The notes under the pieces are model-generated. The model did not search any database and had not been told where the DNA came from. It saw only the letters and a program-made list of their open reading frames with translations. The translations under genes were made by a program, and so were the position numbers. Shown here one piece after another: positions 12,950-25,058 of a stretch of 64,000 nt of DNA (the first letter of the stretch is position 1; every line of letters begins with the position of its first letter). This DNA is from Nyssa sinensis (lineage: Eukaryota; Streptophyta; Magnoliopsida; Cornales; Nyssaceae): positions 2,914,501 through 2,978,500 of the forward strand of contig CM018052.1 in NCBI GenBank assembly GCA_008638375.1. Reading direction: 5' to 3'.

Positions 12950-14035
12950 AAAACGGCTTGGGCAAAACGACTGGGAAAGAAGAAAAGTCAAAAAAAAAAA
13001 AGGTGGGTTGCGTAGGAACAAGAAAAAAAAGAAAGAGAAAAGCAAAAAGGTGGTTGATGCAAGCAGAGGGAACAAAAGAAAGAAAAAAGAAACAAATAAA
13101 CAAAAGAGCCTAAAGCAGCGGCTGTGCTAGAGAAAAGCCCAGGAGGAAAAAAAAAACGCTAGCCCTAGCGTGTAGGGCTTGAGGCATTGTGGTATTTAAA
13201 AAGGGAGGCTTGTGCGGCGCTAAAAAAAAGGAAAAAAAAGATAGAAGAAAACGTCAGGCGCTGGGTGGTCCTAGTGGCAGGAAGAAAGAAGAGAAAAGTT
13301 TTTCCTTGAGATTTATGTTGTCCATCATATGTATGGGTAACTAAATTCTTAAGTAGGGCTAGGGATGAACTTGCACACTAGATGATATTTTTAATTTATT
13401 TTTGATTCATGTACTTGATTTTTATTTATTAAAATTCTTTGGTTTTATCATTCTCAATTTATTGTTGATGTTTTCTTCTCTGAATAATCATAAAGTTTAT
13501 TCCGTTTATAGATTCAGTCATACTTTTTCTATTGAATGGATTAGTTTTTTGATTATGTTTGGATCAATTGATTATCTATATTGATTTAATTCTTTGCTGT
13601 AATATTACTTCCGAGGTATATTGTCGTTGTTGGATTCTCTCAATGTGGATAACAATTTGCGTGATTTAAAAGTGATGAATGATTTTTCAAAAGGTTTCAT
13701 TCGGTTTAATTTTGGTTTATAATTCTATATCTTCCGATTGGGATTTTTAGAATTAAATTCTCAATTAAGTTATCAGTAAATTAAGAATAATTAAAATATC
13801 GGATATATGCAAAGGATTCCCGACGCTCTACTGTTCTTTAATTTGAGTACTTTTTCCGTTAATCACTTTGTTTAATTTTAATTTGCATTTAAAATCACTT
13901 TTTATTTTCTTGTTAATCATTTAATATTTTCTTTAGTTTCTTTATTCTTTCTGTTATTCTTTTAATCTGTCTCCCTGTGGAATCGACACCCTAAAGCTGC
14001 ACTACAACTACTGCGTTATTCTTTGGGCGTAATCA
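12950..14035 (+). mobile_element. Decayed Athila-type LTR, left end missing
   Basis: From about 13320 it is the reverse complement of the Athila LTRs at 46094-47587 and 54884-57074, through AACTTGCAC, TTTATTTTTGATTC, TTGTCGTTGTTGGATT and the terminal GTTATTCTTTGGGCGTAATCA. It is clearly more diverged than the other two copies. The missing left part would lie beyond LTR A, outside the window. Short ORFs here are not convincing. Confidence 0.75.
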
Positions 14036-15486
14036 CCATGCTTTTAAATGCTCATAAAAAACATTTCTTGAAGTAACCATGTTTTGAATAGGAACGGGTT
14101 GGGTTCGGCTCGGAACCCGCCCAGTCACAAATAAGGTTTTAGTGACATGGAGTCGTTTAGGCCTTTGGTTTTTAAATTTAAACTAAACAGGAGTTGTTTG
14201 GCTACGAGGTTAAAACCCTAATTTAATAATCCCACATGAAACAGGGATATCCTATCCCTTTTTTGCCTTCTATCCGCTGTTTGACAACTAAATTATCAAA
14301 AAAATAAAGAGGAGCCGCAACTCCCCAGACTCGACCCCTGGACCTCTCACACTTGAAGGAATCTAACCCCTACATGTGTGCCACTGTGCCACCGTGCCAC
14401 CGTGGCACATGTGACACTATATTGACAGAACAAATATATAATATAAAATTAAATGATTAAATTAATTTAATTATTGTAAATTGTCCCGTTACCCAAAAAA
14501 ATAAAAGAGTAGAGTATTTTAACTTTTTTCGACATTCTGGACCCAATGGTAGGGTCCATTTTTCGAGACAAGATCTTAAAAAATTAAGACACGTAAAATA
14601 CAAAATTACCATTTTACCCTTAATGATGCCCGAAGCCAAATGGAAGTTCGAGATGGTCTAAATTGATTTTCTTCAGCGTTCTAGACCTAATAGTGAGGTC
14701 CATATTATCAAATTAGGTACTGAAAAATAAGATACGTGAAAATACAACTTTATTAAATTATGCCTAATAGTTCGATTTAATGAAAATAAGACCTATCCTA
14801 GGAAATTAGAATTCACCCGGTTTAAAAATAAATTAAGAATACCAAATAGGTGGTAATTTAAATTAAATGTGAAATTAATTAAATTCTTCATAAATTATTC
14901 TAAAAAAATACAAGGGAAAAGGGAAGGTACACCAATAGCGCCAACCTCGAGGACAAAGGTGGGTAAGTACTTTGAAGTGGAGGTATTAACTCCATGAATT
15001 CTAAAGTGCTTTAAATTCAGAATTCCTGAAGTATTTTAAGTTCAAAATTCCTGTATTTACATGACTCATGTTTCAAATGTATTATTACTTCCATTTTTAA
15101 ATTCTATCGGGACATGAAAGTTAGCTTGTTCATATTGCTGACTTTCTATAAGTTCGTATTCCAACATGTCTATGTTAAGTTCAAACTTGTATTTAATGCC
15201 TCTCTAAAAGTAAATATTTTTATACTAGCCATGTTTTAAATATTCCTGAATGATGTGATTAAATGCTCTGAAGGTCATGTTTTAAATATTCTAAATGTTA
15301 TATTCCAAGTATTTGAAGATTGTTTAAATATTCATAAAAGTATTATTAATGCTCTTGAAAAGCATCCATTTGAAAAGCCATGTTTTAGTGCGCTTAAAAA
15401 GCATATATTTGAAGAAGTTATGTTTTAAATGTTCGTGAAAAGCATCTACTGGGAGGTTATGTTTAAATGCTTTTAAATAGCATCTA
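14036..15486 (+). mobile_element. Middle part of a 4-kb-class LTR (fragment C)
   Basis: Colinear with about 17160-18290 and then 21950-22300 of the LTR at 15718-23357: the GGGATATCCTATCCC palindrome, GGAGCCGCAACTCC, the CATTCTGGACCCAATGGTAG phrase and the repeated AAAGCAT...CATGTTTTAAAT stretch. It is broken on the left by the Athila-type LTR and on the right by the LTR start at 15487. No coding potential is recognised. Confidence 0.65.
14310..14412 (-). other. tRNA-like module, degenerate (LTR C)
   Basis: On the minus strand, GGCACGGTGGCACAGTGGCA (A-box-like) is followed by GGGGTCGAGTCTGGGG (B-box-like) and then GGAGTTGCGGCTCCTC with a T-rich tail. It is equivalent in position to the module at 17410-17490 but more mutated. 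Confidence 0.3.
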
Positions 15487-15717
15487 TGTAACACCCAACC
15501 CGATTAGTAGAAATTAAGTCACTAATTAAATATTAGGGATTTAAGAAAATTTGATCAAAAGGACGAAAGCTAAAATAAAATAAGTATATGATGATTAAGA
15601 ACGATACGTGAAGGAAATTAAAATGACAAGGCTTCAACTAACGAAGTTGACACATGAAAAACCTGACCAAAATTTTAAGTCTTCGATTTATTAAATCGAC
15701 ACGAATAAGAAAACAAG
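15487..15717 (+). mobile_element. LTR start fragment D
   Basis: It begins TGTAACACCCAACCCGATTA and parallels the first ~230 bases of the next LTR (AGTAATTAAGTCRCYAATTA-like text), then is cut by that LTR's own TGTAACACCC at 15718. Probably an LTR split by a later insertion; the continuation is not seen in the window. Confidence 0.6.
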
Positions 15718-16029
15718 TGTAACACCCTGTCCCGATTAAATAGTAATTAAGTCGCCAATTATTAATTAGAGACCCTAAATAGAATAATTAAGAAAATTAA
15801 TCAAGATATAAACGACAATTTCAAAAATAGTTTTGAGGCCTTGAATTAACGAGGTTGACTCTAGGAAAAATAAAATAAGGCTACGATTTATAAAATTAAA
15901 ACATGAAAAGTGAATATTAAGTTCGATTCACAAAGTGAAAAATAATGCAAAAGTTAAAAATAAATAATTTAATTGGCCAAACAAGGCCCAATGGAAAAAT
16001 GACAAAAATAAGCCAAGTTGAGGCCAATG

Positions 16030-16097
16030 GGTTTTGAACCCTTGACCCAAAGTGGGCAAAGTCTTAAGTCTCAAAAAAATACCACTTGGGCTGGCCA
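16030..16097 (-). other. tRNA-like module 3 in LTR B
   Basis: Reverse complement reads TGGCCAGCCCAAGTGG (A-box-like), then after a 57-base offset GGTTCAAAACC (B-box-like) within TCAAGGGTTCAAAACCCATT. It matches modules 1 and 2 apart from one extra base, and like them it is antisense to its LTR. Confidence 0.38.
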
Positions 16098-17409
16098 TTT
16101 TTTGTGTCTTATATTACAAATTATATACACACACACACACACACACAAAAATCAAAACAAAGCCCCACCCCCCAAATTGGCCAATGGCCTTTCATGCACC
16201 TAAAATAATAATAAATAAATAAATAAAATATAAGTTATATATATATATATATATCTGTATTGCGTGAGGGAGAATGCAATTAGAAGCATGGAGTGTGTGG
16301 GTCAGACTTGATATATGTGAATATAGGTCTGCATGTAGAGAGGGAAAGTAGAGTCAGAAAGTAGAGAGAGAAAGTGAGGTAGAGAGAGAAAGTGAAGAAG
16401 GAAAGGGAAGAAGAAGAAGAAAAGAGAAGGGATATGGCTGCATTGAAGGAACCTGAAGGGATCAAAATTGAGCCATAAAGTAGGGATAGCCATTGTCAAG
16501 AAGGTAAAACACTAGTTATAAATTTTTCTCTCAAATTCTTATTTTGGCACGGTTTGAGTTGTTTTAGGAACCTAGACTACATGCAAGTAAATATTATGAT
16601 GAAATAAATGCTATATGCGAAGTGAAATGGGAAGAACCAAGGCAGAAACCACTAAAACAGTGGAATCCACCATTGTTGGACCTGCAATGGTGCAGGTCTG
16701 AGATGACCTTCAAGGAACCCATTTTTGTTGTTTAGATCCAAAATATAGGCCACAAGGGTTCTGAAAACCCTAGGCCGTAACCCAAAACCCCAAGGGAAGA
16801 CCTCTACAACCTGAGTTACAGGTTCGAGTTTTGAAACCCAACCTTTCAAACTTACACCAAAAGCTAAATTTAGGAATGGGAGATGAAACCCCATGACAAA
16901 ACATAAACAACAGACCAAACTAGAAGAAATTTGGGTAAGGAATGAACGTTTGCTAAAAGGTTGTAGGTACGGTCATGGTGAAGAAAAATTGAACCTTAAG
17001 CTTGATTCGAGGCACAAAACTAATGTATAATGGTAGGAAAAGTTCCCATAATCAAAGCATGATCAAAAGCAGAGAAAACCAGCCCCTAAAACTCCACGAA
17101 ATTAAAGGTTAAATTTTTTGCAATTAGGGAAACACAGTAGGAGAGGGAGGAAGAAGATGAACAATGTGGGTCAGTCTCGGGTCGGATCCGGGTTCGGGTC
17201 AGGACCCGACCCATCGCACGAAAGGGCCATAAGTGGGACGACGTTGTATGAGGTTATGTTTTTAAGTTTAAAAATTAAATACAGCTGTTTGGCTACACGG
17301 TTAGGTGTCCGATTTAATAGCCACATGCAGAATCGGGATAACCTATCCCTATTTTGCCCCTTTGTCCAGTGTTTGGATTAGGAAAAATCAGAAAAAATAA
17401 AAGGGGAGC

Positions 17410-17490
17410 CGCAGCTCCCCTGGTTTGAACCCCTGACCTCTCGCTGCCCAAGCCCTAAAACCAACCCCTAAGCCACTGAGCCACCACTGC
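17410..17490 (-). other. tRNA-like module 4 (LTR B, second type)
   Basis: The minus strand reads TGGTGGCTCAGTGGCTTAGG, like a tRNA D-arm/A box, then about 54 bases on GGGGTTCAAACCAGGGG, a B box in a self-complementary context, then GGAGCTGCGGCTCCCC and a T-rich stretch. This is the most tRNA-like of the set in the D arm. Confidence 0.38.
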
Positions 17491-18307
17491 TGACCTTGAG
17501 AAATAATGACATAAATAATATATAATATAGAATTGCATAATTAATTAAATTAAATTATTTAATTAATTTAATAATAGTAAAATGATCCGATGCCCAAATA
17601 AAATAAGTAAATAGTATATTTTGACTATTTTGGGCATTTTGAATCCAATGGCGAGGTCCGTTTTGTGAGACGGGACTCTAAAAAATTAAGACACGTAAAA
17701 GTGTAAATTACCAAATTACCCCTAATATGCCCGAAGCCAAATAAAAAGTCGAGAGGGTCTAAATTGAATTTCTTCGACGTTCTGGACCCAACGGTGAGGT
17801 CCATAATACCAAAATAAGTATTGAAAAAAATAAGTCACGTGAAAAATAAAAATTTATTAAATTACCACGAGTAGACCGGCAAGACCAATCCTAGGAACTT
17901 AGGATACGACGGGTCTAAAATTAAATAGAGAGCATCAATTTAAAGATGATTTGAAGTGAATGAGGAATTAATTGAAGTCTTGGTGAATTTGATTTTTAGG
18001 AATTTCAAAGGAAAAGGGAAAATCCACCAGTAGCGCTGACCCCAATGAACAAGGTGAGTAATCCTGTGCTTTGAAGTGGAGGTTTTTAATCTCCATGGTT
18101 TTTGAAGTAAATTGAAGTTTAAATCTTCTGAAGTGTTTTCATGTTAAAATATCTGCGGTATTTTTAAATTTAAATTCTCATATTTATATGCTTTATATTT
18201 AAATATACGGTCGTTTTATTTATAAATTCTAACATGGCAGGAAAATTCACTTCTTGGTATTTTTGATAGATGATACGTTATTTTTGTATGTCCATGTAAA
18301 TGTCAAT

Positions 18308-21300
18308 TGTCACATCCCGCACCCCACCCTACGCGGATGCCAAAGATGTGATGCCAGTGAGTTGCTGTGCCGGTCTTTCTACAGATAATGCAACCAACCA
18401 AAGGCAATCTTTTGAACTTTACAATGAATTGCATTCCAAATGTAGGGTTAGAGCAGCAGAATTTATAATCTTTCTCATATAGGGAATGCAACTCATCTAT
18501 ATACCCAGTGCTATATACCATAGAGCACGTCTATAACCAGACAATTAATAACTCTAGTCACATAACACATCTATAACCAAACATATAACATAGAGCATAT
18601 CTAATATCTCTAGAGTACCATTACCATGAGCCATGTCCTAACATATCTATTGCATATCAATGAATTCAAACATATGCTTTCACTCACCTGAATAGCCAGA
18701 TTCAGTACACAAGAATCCAAATCTCCATAAAACAGTGCCATAATATTCTTACTTGGAATGCCTCCCGACCTACTAGCATCATATCATTGTGTCTTCTAAT
18801 CCAAAGGAGATAAGTCCTGAAAAATGTTAGATAAATAGAATGAGCTTAAAGAAGCTTAGTGAGTAACATAGGTTCCTGCCATGGGTTTCAAAACCAGTTT
18901 TATATATATACATGGTATCCACATGAAATGCATACTCAAATGCAGCTCAAACAGAATAATTGTAGCTTAAACAGATCAGATCAGACTAGACCAGATTAGA
19001 TAGATCAAAACAGAGCCAAAACTGAATAGATCAGAACTAAACAGAATAGTACAAGATGCTGAGTTTTGGGATGTTGAGTTCACATGCCTTCTAGCCAGCC
19101 ATCCCGTCTCTTAGCCAGCCATCCACCCTCTAGAATCAAAACAGAATCGGAATAGAACAGAATTGAGCAGGAGGATGTTGAGTTCTCGAATGCTGAGTTC
19201 TGGGATGCTGAGTTCACATGCCTCCTAGCCAGCCATCTTGCCTCTTAGCCAACCATCCACTCTCTAAAATCAAACAAAATCGGAACAAACTCCGAATAGC
19301 GCATAGTAGAACAAGACAGACTCAAACAATATCATAACAAGATATATCAAAAACAGGACAGTGTAGGATCATGCTACATGTAATGCAGTGCAAAGAGTAT
19401 ACATAAAGCAAATGCACTAAAAATAGTACAGTATATAAAATAGTTCAGTATATAAATAGTGCAGTATAAAAATGTAGACAATATAGTACTTATACACCAA
19501 ATCAAGAGTTCGAGTTAGTCACAGTTTGTTGCACTTATCTCCTTTTATAGATAGTCTGATAATCTCTAGATACATCGGCACCTCTTCAAACTTATCCAAA
19601 TAAATTCATTGGTTCAATTCATGACTTGTCTTGTGTACGAGATCCAGTAGACGAGACCATGTCTCGAGATCCAATAGACATGACCATGTCTCCATCAAAA
19701 AAATAAACAAACTCTGATCATCATTTCTTTTGATAAATCAGCCCATGTAGACACATCTACAAAAATCCTTCCATGAAAGCTCTATTGATGCACCATGAAA
19801 ATATCTCCCCAAATCAACAACAATTGTCCTCAAGCATGCTGAAACAGTAAGATAATGAGAACCTCTCCTCCTTGTGGGACAAGACCCTTATATTTTTAGC
19901 ATCCAAAAGCACCCAAAATACCTCCATACATCTGCATATCCAATTGATCCGATGCATTGCCCAACTGGATACTTTGTGCTGAAAATCCTTCTTTCCACAC
20001 TCATCACTCTACTGCATCTCACCTGGTCTGATAATCGCTAAGGGCTCACTTACTAAAGCCTTACCATTTACATTTTTTGACTGCAAAGAACCAATCTGGT
20101 CCTCCAATTTTAAGCCCCCACTCAGCATTCCCATGCCAGATATCTTCCCATATGCTATATAGGGTAGCCAAGATCAAATAGGCAGAAATAACTACTGTTA
20201 CTGGGAAATACCTCTGCTTGTCCCCGAATCCAGCAATAATGCTAGAGTCCTGGTTGAGCAGCAATATGCCAAGAAGAATATTGCACGATTTGAGCCACCT
20301 GTGATATTGACATTCAAGATGAGACATATAGCAAAACACATCATAGTAGCAATGTTACCAACTACTGGCATCCAGGCTCCCTTGTTCGTCACAGTATACC
20401 CAACCCAAGTTTAGTTACCATCTATGCCAACACAACTGTGCCATCATCGCAAATTGTCAATGGCACAAGCAATTGAGACCGTCTGGCAGAAAGCCCAAAT
20501 TCATATATGAATTTCCAAATTCAGTTATAAAAATTTTTCGCTTCAGATTTGAAATCTCCCCGTCATCGTCTCCGTCACTTCTGGTCCTTCCTTCACCACC
20601 TTATTCATTTTTCTCTTTTTAGTTGACTCTGGAAGCTGCAAGCTTCCTCCCCAACAACTCCTGCTGCGATTGCCGTATGTATATATACATATATATATAT
20701 ATATAGTGGAACAGGCTAGATAGTGGTTGCCAATTCCACTCCTAAGCAGAAACTTATTATTTGAAAACAGCTGCAATGAAAAACCATTCCAACTTCTGTC
20801 TCAGCTTCCTCTTGCGTAAAATCCCCTTGATCACAAGTAATGTCTATTCTTCAATCCTCTTTATTACTCATAGCAGGGATGATCATTTCAGAGTCAAAGA
20901 CCGCTTCCGAATCCTCCTCTAATTCATAACAGCAATCATAACATCCGATAGTTGCAGGTTCTCTAATCTCCATTGCTGGACAACAGTCCTGCTACAAGTG
21001 CGTCTCTTTTCCTTTGCACTTCTGTTCCTCTCCTGCACCACCACTTACACACGCATATATATATATATGTATATATCCCTCTACTACACAGCCACCCATA
21101 CATATATATATATATATACATTGATCTGCTGTACCATCAGAGAGTTCTGGAATTCTCTTCTTTGTCGGTTGCTACTGGAATTTCTCTCTAGAGCTAGAAC
21201 CTTCTACTCACTTCCTGATTTATCTCATATGGTTTTTATAATATATATATATATATCAATGGCTGTAATCTTTCTTCCAGTAACTTTCGCTGTAACCAAC

Positions 21301-21935
21301 TCCCTTTTCTTTTCTTATCAATTTGTCCAGCTTCTTCAAAAAGCTTCTCTTTTTATCTCTATTATATATACATATATTATAGACATATATATGGATACAC
21401 ATAAGGCAGCCCCTTTTCAATTATTCCCGCAGCTTCCTGAATTATCCATATATAAATACGGCTGCTTCATTTTTGCTTCCATCTGGAAGCTTCCTGAATA
21501 ATATAATATATATATATATATATACATAGTATACATACACATAATTGTATATCTTATCGTATTTAATATTTTTATTACATAAAATATTAATTTATGAAAT
21601 ACTGGTAAATTTGGCTTAAAACCGAGGCTCGATATTACCATTATTTATTTTACCGATTTTGGGTCCCGTTCGTTTACACTTTATATTATAGTATTTCTGT
21701 AATTAATTCCCATATTGGTCTCATATTGTCCATTTCGGTATTCGATTGACCAGGTTATTTATTTCCCAAGCCTACATCATCTTTGATGTTTTGAATTTAT
21801 TTCATATATTAAAATAATCGATCATGTTACTGTATTTGGAGCCCTTTTGATATATTTTAAACATTTTCATCACAGAGCTGACTTTTGTGAGATCGGGGTA
21901 CAGTCTGGGTTATGTCAGATTTTTGGGGTATTACA
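18308..21935 (-). mobile_element. 3,628-bp solo LTR with TCAAT target duplication
   Basis: The plus strand reads TGTCACATCCCGCACCCC at the left and TTTTTGGGGTATTACA at the right, i.e. TGTAATACCCC...GGATGTGACA on the minus strand. A perfect 5-bp duplication TCAAT flanks it (18303-18307 and 21936-21940), and LTR B resumes on the other side. There are no gag-pol, PBS or PPT. It is a distinct LTR subfamily with a 134-bp duplication and several TA microsatellites. The 167-residue ORF at 20998-21501 reads through TA repeats and is not credible. Confidence 0.9.
19070..19290 (+). repeat. 134-bp direct duplication inside the solo LTR
   Basis: GAGTTCACATGCC followed by TAGCCAGCCATC and TCTTAGCCA occurs at 19076 and again at 19210, separated by AGAATCAAAACAGAATCGGA-like text. 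Confidence 0.7.
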
Positions 21936-23357
21936 TCAATTTTATTAAATGCCTCTCGAAATAAATGCTTTTATTCTATCTGTGCTTTAATAAATTCATG
22001 TACATCGTGATTTAAATTCCTGAATCTCATAGGCTAAATGTTTTAAGTATTGCCCTCCAAGTATTTAAAAACTCAGTTAAATTGTCCATGTTTTAAATAC
22101 TCGTGAAAATTCATTCTTTTTATTGAAGCCATGTTTTTTTAAATGTTCATCAAAAGCATTTCTAGAAGAAGCCATGTTTTAGATGCTCATCAAAGCTTTT
22201 CTTGAAAAGTCATGTTTGTAATGCTTGTGAAAAGCACATATTTGAAGAAACCATGTTCTCAATGTTCTTTGAAAAGCATCAGTGAAGAATTGAAAAGTTT
22301 TGCAAGATAATGATGCATAAGCATTGCAAATTGTTGAGCTCCCTTCGGGTTCTCAATTCAGAAGAATGCCCGGTAGCAGGATTTGATCCCCTAGGCATGA
22401 GATCTTTTTGAAGTAAGACTAGAATCTGGTTCGAAACGGATTTTCCCTAATCAAAGTGAAAAGATGAAATGTTTGCAAAAATGGTAGTAGGTTTTCGAAC
22501 CCCCCATTTTCATGAAAACGGGTTTTTATATAACCCTTTGTTTTGAAGAAGAAGAAATTTGCATCCTCCTATTTTCATGGAAAGGATTTCAAATTATTTC
22601 CTTGGCTTTCAAATGGCCATTCTGCACATGTTTATAAATTCTGTTGCATATTGAATGCTTTAAAAATGCATCATACTACGTGATTTGAAGATTCTTGTAT
22701 CCTGCGATTATTTAAAAAATGTGCCTAGCTTGAATGCCTTGTATGCTTCACGTTATCTATTTTTGAAGATTTCTATTTTCTGTATCTGAAGTATATGTAC
22801 AATTGGTAGTGTATGTTTATATGAACCTTCTCTTATAACTAACCCACTACCACTTGAAAACCCATGACAAAGTACTGGAATTACTCACTGGGCTTGTTGA
22901 AGCTCACCCCATTATCCTAACATTTTTCAGGTAATGATGAATGTGAGCCTTGCCCAATTTAAGGACTGGCGATTAGCAGCTCCATTATGATAAAGGACTT
23001 TTTGAAATATTAGGACCCATAGTTGGTCAAATTTTGTTATAGTAATTTTGGACAAATATATACTTAAGCCCCAAGGGGCAATTGGATATGTAATGTGTAA
23101 AACTTTAAAATTTTTAGTATGCTATGATTGTATAATGTTTGTTTACCACTCTGAAGAAGAAGAAGAAGCAACAGTACCGAACGGGCATGCGAGTTGTAAA
23201 AGAAAAAGTTTTTTTCACGCTTCCGCGATTGTCAATCCTGGCCGTACTATATCATCGTCCGGCGTGTTGCTTACGTGAGCCCACCCGGTGGCCCACGGGC
23301 CGAAGGGTGGCGGTCGCGATTCCCTTAATTGGCATGGGGCGGGTTTCGGAGGGTCGT

Positions 23358-25027
23358 TGTCACGACCCGAAACCCATCCTATGCGGATCTCGTGTCGCGG
23401 GGCCGACCTAATAGCCTTCCCTACTTTTTTCAATCTTTCTAACAATAATAACAGTAAATAATATAGTCATAATATTGAAAAGCGAAAGTCTTAATACAAA
23501 TCATTGTTCAATGACTGAAAATGTGACTAACGATAAATTAAACATAAACCACTTTTAGGTGGTAAGTACATGGGAAAGACTACATTATTCTATCATGTTC
23601 CTTAATAGCCTCCTTATACTCTTGATCTCCTAATGTAGCATTCTCACTTGAAAAAAATAATAAATGGGGTGAGCTAACAAGCTTAATAAGTAAAAGCCTA
23701 TCTCCAATACGAGTTAGGAATCACATGAAAAAATACAAACTCAAAGGTAACATGATAGCTAGTCATGACAATGGTTGTAGTTAGCAAAAAAATGCCATAA
23801 GGGCCAATGAATAATAAGGCACAATAATAACAGTGTAACATGAGTGTGGGAAAAGTTCAATGATCACGATCAACATAAATATACTACCATAATAAATCAG
23901 TCACAGTCAAATCCAATAAATAAGGAACAATCAATCATAGATCTATTCATAGGGAAATGAAAACATCCTATGAATCTAATAAATATTGATACAATAGTCA
24001 AACATGAATGATGCATTTACTCTGTTCAGGGTATGGTAGACCCTCGGTCTTTTGGGGGCCCGGCATACCCCCCTTAACATGAATGCATGTAAAAGGCCCT
24101 TTTAACTCACTGAGTAAAAATGCCATCATTGCCATGTGTCCGTTCACTAACTTGACCCGTAGGTTCTGTAAATCAGATAACATCGGATGGGTAATGTGAC
24201 TGAGCACAAAACCCGGCATGTAACATGAATCAGGAGTACATCATAATTCCTTAAGAAGTGTATAAGATATGGAACATCATCATAACATAAGCATTCAATG
24301 ATAAGTATCAGTACAATGAATGAAATCATGAGATATCAGTCAGTAGGCCTCCATCAGATAGGACAATATCAATGGTGGGAATAATAATAGTGGATACATA
24401 TATGAGTACAAGTTTTGGCAGTAATAGAAAGAATGTGGCTTGGAAAACTATGTATCAAAGATAAAAATTTACTTACCTTATCAGTGACTTAGTATTCTGT
24501 GACTTTCCCTTTTCCTTTCGAGTCCCTTATATATCAGTAAACACATTTCAGTTTTAATGCTATTCATCAAATTTTATGCTTCATTCTTCTAAGTTTCTCT
24601 TTTACTAATTTAGACTCCACCGTTGAGTTTGGAATGTTGAAGAAAGTCGGTTTAGGCTTTTGCGAAATTCCATTTGGGTTTGAGTATTATGGTAATTTTG
24701 GCTTTTTACGGGTCTTTATTTTTTCGGAGTCCCATCTCATAAAACAGACCTCACCATTGGATTCAGAATACCCGAGATAGTCAAAATACACTATTCATTT
24801 ATTTTAATTGGACTTCGCATTATTTCACTATATTTAATTTAATTAAATTAATTTAATTTAAGTTGTACATAATATATATATATATATATATATTTATATT
24901 TATGCACATTGAACATCACGGGCTTGCCTGTCAAAACGGTTTGGGCTTGGGTTCTCTTTCAAATGGTCAAGGGCTCGATTCTCTAGAGGCGCAGCCCCTT
25001 TTATTTTTTTTCTCTAATTTGGGTAGT

Positions 25028-25058
<31 letters not shown>

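Larger units (their letters stand above)
15718..23357 (+). mobile_element. 4-kb-class LTR B, interrupted by a solo LTR
   Basis: It starts TGTAACACCCTGTCCCGATT and ends near GGGCGGGTTTCGGAGGG. Without the inserted 3.63 kb it is about 4.0 kb, close to the 4,044-bp solo LTR, with which it shares a GA-rich block, the TGCCCGGTAGCAGGATTTGA phrase (22370) and the TTTTTCACGCTTCCGC end region (23211-23226). The last five bases expected of the family are absent or overlap the next LTR. No internal region follows it, so it is a solo or orphan LTR. ORFs here lack domains. Confidence 0.72.

Noticed and set aside
20998..21501. 167-residue plus-strand ORF
   Set aside because: It reads through TA microsatellites inside a solo LTR, has Ile/Tyr-rich low-complexity text and no domain.
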